Part shown: one piece after another, positions 10,057-19,774 of the stretch | How positions within the stretch are numbered: the first letter of the stretch is position 1 | How the letters are laid out: each line of letters begins with the position of its first letter | Notes under the pieces: model-generated | Databases searched by the model: none | The model's input: the letters and a program-made list of their open reading frames with translations, nothing else | What the model was told of the DNA's origin: nothing | Program-made: the position numbers and the translations under genes | Source: Cryobacterium breve | Lineage (GTDB): Bacteria > Actinomycetota > Actinomycetes > Actinomycetales > Microbacteriaceae | Assembly (NCBI RefSeq): GCF_027594785.1 | Contig: NZ_CP075584.1 | Location: forward strand, 1,488,001-1,552,000 | Direction of reading: 5' to 3' | DNA: 64,000 nucleotides

Positions 10057-11013
10057 GTGAAGAAAACGCAGAGTTGGATATTTTACGCAGCACTACTGGT
10101 GCTGTTCTGGGGAGTCTGGGGCGCATTCTCGTCCCTCCCCATCACCCTCTACGGGTACCCGGATGAAATGGTCTACGTCATTTGGGCCGTCGTCATGATC
10201 ATCCCGGCCGTCTTCGCGCTGCGCGGCCAGAAGTTCGACCGCCGCCCGAAAGCCGCCATGTACGGTCTCCTCATCGGCCTGACCGGGGCCGGCGGCCAGC
10301 TGCTGCTGTTCAACGCCCTCTCGTCCGGTCCCGCATACCTGATCTTCCCGATCATCTCCATTTCGCCGGCCATCACCGTACTCATGGCCGTTGCGTTCCT
10401 CCGGGAGCGCCTGCCCAAGGTCGCCGTCATCGGCTTGGTCGCGGCACTGGCCGCCATCGTGCTCTTCAGCGTCGCCGGCGGTTCAGGGGACGCCACATCC
10501 GGTCCTTGGCTGGTTATCGCCATCTTCGTCTGTATCGCGTGGGGCGTGCAGGCCTTCTTCATGCGGAAGGCGGCGACCATCGGAGTGAACGACGCGACGA
10601 CCTTCGCCTGGATGGCCATCAGCGGCCTGATCCTCACTCCGTTTGCGATCATCGCGATGGGTGGCCTCCCGCTCGACGTTCCCTGGCAGGCGCCCGTACT
10701 GACCGCCGCTACCCAGCTTCTCAACGCTGTCGGCGCGTTATTCCTCGTCATGGCACTGAGCCGAGGCAAGGCATCCATCGTGGCGCCCACGACGAACGCC
10801 CTCGCCCCCGTCCTTACGATCGTGGTGTCGCTCGTCGTCTACCAGACGCTGCCGACCATATTCGGAACGATCGCGATCGTGCTTGCGCTCGTCGGGTCGA
10901 CGCTCATGGTCTACAGCGACGAACGACGTGGGGAGGCACTGCCGCCGGCCCTGCTCCAGAACGAGGACAGCGCGCCGAGGAAGACCCACGAGCCCGCAGA
11001 TACCCTGGGCTAG
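10057..11013 (+). CDS. EamA/DMT-superfamily transporter
   Basis: A 318-residue membrane protein with ten predicted hydrophobic segments arranged as two EamA repeats, starting with WIFYAALLVLFWGVWGAFSS. The second half includes FFMRKAATIGVNDATTFAW and NALAPVLTIVVSLVVY. The C-terminal 30 residues are hydrophilic. GTG 10057 follows a GAGGA site. As last gene of the amino-sugar operon it is the only transporter seen there and may import the amino sugar (GRP/RhaT-like members of this superfamily carry sugars) or export a by-product; the substrate is not shown by the sequence. Confidence 0.8.
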   Translation: MKKTQSWIFYAALLVLFWGVWGAFSSLPITLYGYPDEMVYVIWAVVMIIPAVFALRGQKFDRRPKAAMYGLLIGLTGAGGQLLLFNALSSGPAYLIFPIISISPAITVLMAVAFLRERLPKVAVIGLVAALAAIVLFSVAGGSGDATSGPWLVIAIFVCIAWGVQAFFMRKAATIGVNDATTFAWMAISGLILTPFAIIAMGGLPLDVPWQAPVLTAATQLLNAVGALFLVMALSRGKASIVAPTTNALAPVLTIVVSLVVYQTLPTIFGTIAIVLALVGSTLMVYSDERRGEALPPALLQNEDSAPRKTHEPADTLG

Positions 11014-11058
11014 CAGGCACAGTGGGTTAGCCGGCATAGTCGCCGCCAGCTGCACACC

Positions 11059-11105
11059 GGCCCGTTCGCACGCTTCTTGACCATCGAGAAGCGTGCGAAC
11101 GGGCC
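11059..11105. terminator. Bidirectional hairpin terminator
   Basis: Perfect 19-bp inverted repeat (arms 11059-11077 and 11087-11105, loop of 9) between the convergent permease and EmrB-type genes. No strong T run follows, as often in high-GC actinobacteria. Confidence 0.85.
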
Positions 11106-11124
11106 TTCGTCGTGATCAGGTCAC

Positions 11125-13388
<2,264 letters not shown>

Positions 13389-13405
<17 letters not shown>

Positions 13406-13442
13406 AGAGTGCAGTATTGCACTCTATGGTCAGGAGTGCAAC
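13389..13442. promoter_or_regulatory. TetR operator region overlapping the regulator start
   Basis: Inner perfect palindrome CATAGAGTGCA / TGCACTCTATG (13403-13428, 4-base spacer) flanked by outer inverted half-sites GTTGCACT (13389-13396) and AGTGCAAC (13435-13442). All arms share the TGCACT core. The start ATG of the TetR gene is part of the left inner arm. Confidence 0.75.
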
Positions 13443-13519
13443 AAGCGTTCAAAACTCGTTTCCATCGCTCCAAACCGGTGGCCACATCCTCAGCGCTGGC
13501 GACTGACCGCACTCTCGCC

Positions 13520-14503
13520 CTACTGGTCGAAGGCGTTCACGAAGCCAACACTCGCCGCCGAGATTTCGGCGCGCGCGGCATCCTGGGAGACCGACGGTTC
13601 ACCGTCCCCGGACTGCTGGCCGTAGTCGCCGAAGAACGCGTGCACGCCGCCCTCGATCACCAGATAGCCCGCATCCGCCGGCAGCGACGCTTTCGACGCA
13701 CTGATCTTGTCCGGGGTTGCCAGGCCGTCGTTCGCACCGGAGATCGACAGCACATTGGCGTTCAGCCCGCTCAGGTCGTTCGCGGGGTATGAGGCGAAGA
13801 ACAACAACCCGACGACCGACTCTGTCGACGCACCGGCGAAGGACTGGGCATCCAACGCCGCGACCGTCCCGCCGAGCGAGTGGCCGCCGACGACCCAGCG
13901 GGTTACCGGCGCATGTGCGGCGCGCGCCGACCCGAATGCTCCCGTCGACAGGAACGCAATCCCGAACGGCTGCTTGGGGATGACCACGACGTGGCCGGCC
14001 TCGGCGAGCGGGCGGAGAACCGCAGCGTAGGCGCGAGCGTCGACACGAGCGCCCGGCTGGAAGAATACTCCGACCTCGCTCACGGCTCCCGTCGGTTGCA
14101 GAACGATCTGGTCGGCCGTCTCGCTCACGGTCACCCGTGCGTCTGAATTCATCGCCGACAGGGCCGGCTCGACCGCCGTCGACGGCACGAGCCACCAGGC
14201 CAGTGCGATCACCCCGAGCGAGAGAACGCCGAGCACGCCCCGGATCACCTTCCATCCGCGGTGGCGCACCGCCCGGGCGAGCCAGGAGCGCACGGCGATC
14301 ACAAGGCTGACGATGAAGGTGAGCACAAGCAGGATCAGGTATGCCGGATGACCGTGGACGAGCATCGATCCCGTCCATGCCGCCGCCCAGACCGTGACGA
14401 TCACGCCGAGCGTGGACACGATGCGGGTGATCCAGAGGAAGACCCTGTCGCCCCGGGTGGTCGCGGCCTCGGTCGCCGACTGGATCTTGCCTGCCTCGCT
14501 CAT
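13520..14503 (-). CDS. Membrane-anchored alpha/beta hydrolase
   Basis: A 327-residue protein with three hydrophobic N-terminal segments (roughly residues 22-45, 52-70, 86-105) followed by an alpha/beta-hydrolase domain. Seen: nucleophile elbow GGHSLGGTVA, the strand before it RWVVGGH, and a late catalytic His in GGVHAFFGDYGQQ; HVVVIPKQPFGIAF resembles the dienelactone-hydrolase/alpha-beta hydrolase group common in actinobacteria. Catalytic domain probably faces outside. The substrate is unknown. It is divergent from the TetR gene at 14591, which may regulate it. Confidence 0.8.
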   Translation of the reverse strand: MSEAGKIQSATEAATTRGDRVFLWITRIVSTLGVIVTVWAAAWTGSMLVHGHPAYLILLVLTFIVSLVIAVRSWLARAVRHRGWKVIRGVLGVLSLGVIALAWWLVPSTAVEPALSAMNSDARVTVSETADQIVLQPTGAVSEVGVFFQPGARVDARAYAAVLRPLAEAGHVVVIPKQPFGIAFLSTGAFGSARAAHAPVTRWVVGGHSLGGTVAALDAQSFAGASTESVVGLLFFASYPANDLSGLNANVLSISGANDGLATPDKISASKASLPADAGYLVIEGGVHAFFGDYGQQSGDGEPSVSQDAARAEISAASVGFVNAFDQ

Positions 14504-14537
14504 GGGGAAATTATCCCAGCGGCACTGGTCACGAAGC

Positions 14538-14556
14538 TACCTAAATACATTAGGTA
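14538..14556. promoter_or_regulatory. Candidate operator of the WHG-type TetR
   Basis: Perfect inverted repeat TACCTAA / TTAGGTA with a 5-base spacer, followed by a partial copy (GGTACCATTAGGC, 14564-14576), in the 87-base gap between the divergent hydrolase and TetR genes. Binding by the TetR is inferred from its position. Confidence 0.6.
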
Positions 14557-14590
14557 AAACTGAGGTACCATTAGGCAAAAGGGAGCATTC

Positions 14591-15163
14591 ATGGCACGCG
14601 CAGGATTGACCGCGGACCGCCTCACCCAGGCGGGCGCTGAACTCGCCGACGAAGTCGGATTCGACAACGTCACGCTCTCGGCGCTCGCCAGGCTCTTCGA
14701 CGTCAAGGTCGCGAGCCTGTACTCCCACGTCACCAACTCGCACGACCTCAAGACCAGGATCGCCCTGCTCGCCTTGCAGGAGCTCGCCGACCGGGCAGCG
14801 GATGCCGTGGCCGGCCGCGCCGGCAAAGACGCCCTGGTCGCGCTCGGCAACGTCTACCGCGACTATGCCCGCGAACATCCCGGGCGTTATGCCGCCATGC
14901 ACTTCCGGCTCGACCGGGAGACCGCGATCGCGAGCGCCGGCGTCCGCCACTCCGCGATGACCCGCGCGATCCTGCGCGGCTACGACCTCGCGGAACCGGA
15001 CCAGACGCATGCCGTCCGGCTGCTCGGCAGCGTCTTCCACGGCTTCGCGACCCTCGAGCTGGAGGGCGGATTCGGCAACAGTTCCCCCGACTCCCAGGAA
15101 TCCTGGACTCGCACCCTGGATGCCCTCGACGCCCTGCTTCGGGCCTGGCCGGCGCCCGACTGA
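14591..15163 (+). CDS. TetR-family regulator with WHG-type C-terminal domain
   Basis: 190 residues. N-terminal HTH (GFDNVTLSALARLFDVKVASLYSHVTN) and a C-terminal region with HPGRYAAMHFR and HGFATLELEGGFG, typical of the TetR_C_33/WHG domain group. ATG 14591 lies 8 bases after AAAGGGAG. Intact, although it contains legitimate CAGGCTC and GAGCCTG heptamers (14689, 14712). Likely regulates the divergent hydrolase and/or the SGNH hydrolase that follows by 62 bases. Confidence 0.88.
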   Translation: MARAGLTADRLTQAGAELADEVGFDNVTLSALARLFDVKVASLYSHVTNSHDLKTRIALLALQELADRAADAVAGRAGKDALVALGNVYRDYAREHPGRYAAMHFRLDRETAIASAGVRHSAMTRAILRGYDLAEPDQTHAVRLLGSVFHGFATLELEGGFGNSSPDSQESWTRTLDALDALLRAWPAPD

Positions 15164-15225
15164 CTCCCGCACGGCCCCGCAGAACTTCCCACCATCTCCG
15201 AGTTCCCCCACTAGAAGGCCCACAG

Positions 15226-16398
15226 ATGTCCTCCCACCACGACTGGATCACCACGCCCATCATCGCCGACCTCCTCCGCGGCGCCCTTGATTCGGAACAG
15301 ACCGTCCACGGTCTGCTCCCGCACCGCCTGCCCGCCTGGGCTCGCGGCTACGCCGACCCGCAGCTGGCCACCATGGAAGCCCAGCCCTCCGGGGTCCGAC
15401 TGGCCTTCAGCACCCGAGCGACCGACCTCGAACTCGACGTACTCCCCACCAAGCTGGTCTACCTGGGCGCCCCGCCACGCCCGGTCGGCGTGTACGAACT
15501 CCTTGTGGATGGGCGACTGGCCGGCCAGGCCGTCGCGACGACCGGCATCACCGTCACCGTCGATATGGCCACCGGCGCCACCACGAACCACCTCGGGCCG
15601 GTCAGCACCCTCCGCTTCACGGGCCTGCCGGATCACCTCAAGACCATCGAGATCTGGCTCCCGCACAACGAAAGAACCGAACTCGTCTCCCTCCGCTCCA
15701 ACGGCACGATCGAGCCCGCACCGGCGACGGGGAACCGGGTCTGGCTGCACCACGGCAGCTCGATCAGCCACGGCTCCAACGCCGTGAATCCCACCGAGAC
15801 CTGGCCTGCGCTCGCCGCCTCGAGCGGCCAGGTGGATCTGGTGAACCTCGGCTTCGGCGGCAGCGCACTGCTCGACCCCTTCATCGCGCGCACCATGCGG
15901 GACGCTCCCGCCGACCTGATCAGCGCCAAAATCGGCATCAATCTCGTCAATCTTGACCTGATGCGCCTGCGCGCCTTCGCCCCTGCCGTGAACGGCTTCC
16001 TCGACACCATCCGCGACGGTCACCCCACCACACCGCTACTGCTGATCTCCCCCATCCTCTGCCCCATCCACGAGGACACTCCCGGACCCGGCGCGTTCGA
16101 TCGTGCAGCCCTCGCCGCCGGGCGAATGCAGTTCGTGGCCACCGGGGACCCGGCCGAGACATCCACCGGGAAGCTCACGCTCACCGTCATCAGGACCGAG
16201 TTGGCGCGTATCGCTCGGCAGCGGGCGGCCACGGATCCGAACCTGCACTACCTCGACGGCCTCGAGCTCTACGGCGCCGCTGACTTCGCCGAACATCCGT
16301 TGCCCGACCGCCTCCACCCGGATGCCGCGACGCACCACAGCATCGCCGAGCGCTTCGCCCGGCTCGCGTTCGGCACAAAGGGGGCCTTCGCCGCCTGA
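15226..16398 (+). CDS. SGNH/GDSL-family hydrolase
   Basis: 390 residues: an N-terminal beta-sandwich-like half (about 1-170) and an SGNH-hydrolase half beginning at VWLHHGSSISHG, where the nucleophile Ser sits in GSSISHG instead of GDS. Further blocks are NLGFGGSALLD, KIGINLVN and, at the C-terminus, the Asp/His pair in LPDRLHPDAATHHSIAERFA. The family deacylates esters, often acetylated carbohydrates. No signal peptide is seen, so it is probably cytoplasmic. It follows the TetR gene in the same direction. Confidence 0.85.
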   Translation: MSSHHDWITTPIIADLLRGALDSEQTVHGLLPHRLPAWARGYADPQLATMEAQPSGVRLAFSTRATDLELDVLPTKLVYLGAPPRPVGVYELLVDGRLAGQAVATTGITVTVDMATGATTNHLGPVSTLRFTGLPDHLKTIEIWLPHNERTELVSLRSNGTIEPAPATGNRVWLHHGSSISHGSNAVNPTETWPALAASSGQVDLVNLGFGGSALLDPFIARTMRDAPADLISAKIGINLVNLDLMRLRAFAPAVNGFLDTIRDGHPTTPLLLISPILCPIHEDTPGPGAFDRAALAAGRMQFVATGDPAETSTGKLTLTVIRTELARIARQRAATDPNLHYLDGLELYGAADFAEHPLPDRLHPDAATHHSIAERFARLAFGTKGAFAA

Positions 16399-16427
16399 CG
16401 TCTCCCGTTGCGGCGGTCGGACCGAGC

Positions 16428-16451
16428 GGACCGGCCGAGTCGGGCCGGTCC
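16428..16451. terminator. Hairpin between convergent genes
   Basis: Perfect 9-bp stem GGACCGGCC / GGCCGGTCC with a 6-base loop between the stop of the SGNH hydrolase gene and the convergent VOC gene. Confidence 0.6.
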
Positions 16452-16462
16452 CGCCGGTCTCG

Positions 16463-16834
16463 TCACACCTGGTCGTGGATCGTGACGACGTAACCATCCG
16501 GGTCACTGAATGAGAAGGTAAGGCCGAAGGGACCGGGGGTCGGGGCAGTGACGATCGCAACTCCCGCCTCGGCCAGGACGTCGTGCACGGCCTGAGCGTC
16601 ATCGGCGTGCAGCCAGAGCGCCACCCCGGCCCCGGCCCACGGGCGCACCGCAGCGAGGTCGAACCCCGGCATTGGTTCCCGAACGGCGAAGGCGATCGGC
16701 TGCGTGGTGAAGACGACGGCGTGGGGCGGGCTCACGGGCGCGCGCCGCAGCCCGAGCAGCGTCTCGTAGAAGTTCGCAGACCGCTCGAGGTCGCTTACCT
16801 GCAGCGCTAGAAAATCGGGTCCGGTGACAGTCAT
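16463..16834 (-). CDS. VOC-superfamily (glyoxalase/bleomycin-resistance-like) protein
   Basis: 123 residues with the paired beta-alpha-beta-beta-beta units of the vicinal-oxygen-chelate fold: FLALQVSDLERSANFYETLLGL at the start and GLTFSFSDPDGYVVTIHDQ at the end. Members include antibiotic-binding proteins and lyases; function here is unknown. ATG 16834 follows GAGGAG. It is divergent from a MarR regulator and shares two operator-like repeats with it, so it is probably induced by the MarR ligand. Confidence 0.85.
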   Translation of the reverse strand: MTVTGPDFLALQVSDLERSANFYETLLGLRRAPVSPPHAVVFTTQPIAFAVREPMPGFDLAAVRPWAGAGVALWLHADDAQAVHDVLAEAGVAIVTAPTPGPFGLTFSFSDPDGYVVTIHDQV

Positions 16835-16861
16835 GTTTTCTTCTCCTCGTCGAATCCCGCG

Positions 16862-16904
16862 TGTCAGGATCCTTACATAGCCATTGTGTGTCAGGATGCT
16901 GACA
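16862..16904. promoter_or_regulatory. Paired MarR operator sites
   Basis: Two related inverted repeats in the VOC-MarR spacer: TGTCAGGATCCTTACA (16862-16877, one mismatch) and TGTCAGGATGCTGACA (16889-16904, perfect). Centres are 27 bases apart. The second ends on the first base of the MarR start codon. Confidence 0.7.
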
Positions 16905-17380
16905 TGAGTCAAGTGGAGAAGGTCGGCGATCTGGCCGTTTCGGTGGGTTACCTGCTCAAGCAGACGGCGACGGCACTGCACGCCTCGATGGACGCGGTTC
17001 TGCGCCCGCAGGGCCTGACTGTCTCGCAGTACTCGGTACTCGAGTTGCTCGGGCACGAGCCGGAACAATCGAACGCCGACCTCGCTCGCGGCGCGTTCGT
17101 GACGCGCCAATCGATGAACGAGGTGCTTCGCGGCCTCCAGGATCGTGGCCTGGTCGCTCGCGCCGACGTCGCCGAACACGGCCGGGCACGGCCGACGCGC
17201 CTCACTCCGGCGGGCAGTGAGGCTCTGGCGGGTGCGAGCGCGGCCGTCGCTCGCGTCGAAAAACGGATGCTGTCGCCCCTGTCGACCGCGGAACATACGG
17301 CACTCGTCGCCCGGCTCATCGCCTGCCGGGATGCCCTCACCGACGACGGCGCTCCCACCGGCGGAGACGCCGCGCGGTAG
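16904..17380 (+). CDS. MarR-family regulator
   Basis: 158 residues with the MarR winged helix: LTVSQYSVLELLGHEPEQSNADLARGAFVTRQSMNEVLRGLQDRGLVAR, the wing AEHGRARPTRLTPAG, and a C-terminal dimerisation helix. ATG 16904 is preferred over an in-frame GTG 18 bases upstream because the operator-like palindrome would otherwise be coding. Divergent to the VOC protein gene; likely represses it and itself. Confidence 0.9.
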   Translation: MSQVEKVGDLAVSVGYLLKQTATALHASMDAVLRPQGLTVSQYSVLELLGHEPEQSNADLARGAFVTRQSMNEVLRGLQDRGLVARADVAEHGRARPTRLTPAGSEALAGASAAVARVEKRMLSPLSTAEHTALVARLIACRDALTDDGAPTGGDAAR

Positions 17381-17389
17381 CGTTGAACC

Positions 17390-18260
17390 ATGGCTGAACT
17401 GTCCGAGACACGTGTCGCCGTCTACATCGATTTCGACAACATCATCATTTCCCAATACGACAACGTGCATGGTCGTGGTGCCTTCATCAAAGAGAAAGCC
17501 CGCACCGCCACCGGCAAGACCGCGGAACGACTCCAGGAAGCCACCGTGAACATCGGTGCGGTTCTCGACTTCGCCTCGTCGTTCGGAGCCGTCGCGATCA
17601 GCCGCGCCTATGCGGACTGGGCCGCACCCGCGAACACCCGGTACCAGAAGCAGCTCGTCGATCGCGCGGTCGATCTCGTGCAGGCTCTTCAACACCTCGG
17701 GCACCAAGAACGGCGCGGATATCCGTCTGGCCATCGACGTCGTCGAGGACCTCTTCCGGCTGCAGGACATCTCGCATGTCGTGATCGTCGCCGGCGACTC
17801 CGACTACATCCCGCTCGCCCAGCGCGCCCGGCGCCTCGGCCGTACGGTCATCGGGATCGGCGTGCAGGGCTCGACCAGTGCGGCGTTCAAGAACGCCTGC
17901 GACGAGTTTTCCTACTACCACGACCTCGTTGAAGACCTCGGGGAGGACCTCGCCGACGAGGTCGTCGAGGACATCCCGCACTCCACTCGGACAGCGGCCG
18001 TCGAGCCACCCGCACCAGACCTTGCGAAGGAGGCTCGCAAGCTCCTCATGCGCGCACTTCGTGGACGGGCGAATGACGACGTCGACGGCTGGATGGCAGC
18101 ATCCGCTCTCAAGCAGCAGATGAAGCGCCTCGACCCTGGATTCGATGAGAAGAAGATCGGCTTCAAGTCCTTCACCGATTTCCTGAAGGCGCAGCGTTCC
18201 ATCGCCGAGCTGCAGGAGGACGGCCAGTCCCGCCGCGCGCGGTTGCGCAACCGGGCCTGA
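17390..18260 (+). CDS. NYN-domain RNase-like protein with C-terminal OST-HTH/LOTUS domain, one-base frameshift
   Basis: N-terminal NYN (PIN-like, DUF88/LabA) domain: VAVYIDFDNI near residue 10, then KNGADIRLAIDVVE and VIVAGDSDYIPLAQRARRLGRTVIG supply the acidic metal-binding residues. The C-terminal about 75 residues (KEARKLLMRAL ... ASALKQQMKRLDPGFDEKKIGFKSFTDFLKAQ) match the OST-HTH/LOTUS RNA-binding domain. The frame breaks at 17681-17687 (CAGGCTC); removing one G yields DLVQLFNTSGTKNGADIR, about 289 residues. Predicted role: RNA binding or cleavage; no target is visible. Starts 9 bases after the MarR stop. Confidence 0.88.
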
Positions 18261-18336
18261 CGGTCGACGAGGCAGCGACTTCAGCGGCGACTGCGGCTGC
18301 CGCCGCAGCTGGGGCTGCGGCTGCGGCTGCCGCTAC

Positions 18337-19546
18337 CTACGCGAATGTCGCGTCGAGCGCTGCCGCGAGGTCGGCGATCAGGTCGAGGGGATCCTCGAGC
18401 CCGACCGAGAATCGAAGGTGCCCGAACTCGCGGAAGGGCGCAGGGTACGCCGCCACTCGCGGTCCGCTCGTGCCGACATGAACGATGAGGGACTCGTCGT
18501 GGCCGAGCGATACGGCCGAGGTGATCACCCGGAGCCTGGGAGACGAAGCGGTTCTGCGTCTCGGGATCACCGGCGACGGCGAACGCCAGCATCGCACCAT
18601 AGCCCCGGTCGGCGAACTGCCGCGCGGCGAGCTCGTGCTGCGGATGACTCTCGAGCCCGGGGAACGCGACGAATGCGATCCGCGGGTCGGAGTCGAGGAA
18701 CTCGGCGACCAGCTGGGCCGACTCGAAATGCTGCCGGAGGCGAAGTGGCAGCGTCACCGACCCGCGGGTGATCAGCCACGCGTTGAACGGCGAGATCACC
18801 CCGCCGACGTCGACCATTGCATCCGCCTTGATGCGCTGGATCAGCTCCCGGGAGCCGATCACCGCGCCGCCCATCGCGTCGCCGTGACCGTTGATGTACT
18901 TCGTCAGGGAATGGACGACCAGGTCGGCGCCGTCGGCGAGAGGTCGGTAGAACGGGGGCGGAGTGAAGGTGGAGTCCACAACGAGCAGCGCCCCCGCCCG
19001 ATGGGCGATCGTCGCCAGGGCCGCGATGTCGGCGACCCGGGTCGTCGGGTTGGCGATCGCCTCGGTGTGCACGAGCCGCGTATTCGGTCGAATCGCCGCA
19101 GCGACCGCGGCGAGGTCACTGATATCGACGAACGTGGCCTCGATTCCGTACTTGTCGGGAAGCAGCTCGGTGAACAAGCGCCACGTTGCCTCGTAGCTGA
19201 CATCGGCGACCACGACGTGGTCCCCGGAACGCAGATACGTGAAGAACACCGCATGAAGGGCCGCAACGCCCGACGCCAGGGCGACGGCGTCTTCGCCACC
19301 GTCCAGGGCAGCGAGCTTCGCCTGCAGGCCGAGTTGGTTCACTCCGGAGTTGCGGGTGTAGAGCGGCACGTCCGTCCCCGACCAGCTCACTGACGACGGG
19401 TCCTCCGGCAGCGCATAGGAGTTCGCCATCACGATCGGTGTGCGAATCGCCCCCGACCCCGCGTCGATCGTGTTGCCCGCATGCACGGCCAGGGTCGAGT
19501 CTTTCAAGGACAGCGGATCGTGCTTGTCAGGACGAGTGTTCACCAT
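18337..19546 (-). CDS. PLP-dependent Cys/Met-metabolism enzyme (cystathionine gamma-synthase/methionine gamma-lyase type), one-base frameshift
   Basis: About 402 residues of the trans-sulfuration enzyme family. Seen: TPIVMANSYALP, YTRNSGVNQLGLQAKLAALDGGE, SGVAALHAVFF, the PLP-region VVDSTFTPP and the PLP-lysine block HSLTKYINGHGDAMGG. The C-terminal SLGHDESLIVHVG ... LRFSVGLEDPLDLIADL is in another frame until one base is removed at 18532-18538 (GAGCCTG on the + strand). Whether it is a synthase or a lyase cannot be told from sequence. Monocistronic. Confidence 0.85.
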
Positions 19547-19704
19547 GGCCCCACGCTACGGGAACAGGCCGGACTCCTGCATTTTCATGTCGTTGGAATC
19601 CGCTGGACGGGCGTGGGACCTGCCTGGCCGGCACCGAACCCGACGACAAGCGATGGTCCTCCGCTCAGCTTCTCCCTCTCCTCAACAAAGTGGTTCTGAC
19701 CGGG

Positions 19705-19713
19705 TTATCCACA
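19705..19713 (+). promoter_or_regulatory. Perfect DnaA-box-like 9-mer TTATCCACA
   Basis: A single perfect match to the DnaA-box consensus, 62 bases upstream of the HNH endonuclease start, in a 228-base intergenic gap. No second box or AT-rich unwinding region is seen, so it is not an origin. Confidence 0.4.
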
Positions 19714-19774
19714 GGTGGTTTGTGGGGTGGTGGATGCTCCGGGAATGTCGGTGGTGGTCCGTAGAGTGACCGAC

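Noticed and set aside
18261..18336. GC-rich repetitive stretch (CTGCGG/CTGCCG) after the NYN gene
   Set aside because: Low-complexity sequence between convergent genes; a hairpin is possible but not clearly defined.
19705..19713. Replication origin at the DnaA-like box
   Set aside because: Only one box, no AT-rich element, and no dnaA/dnaN neighbours.
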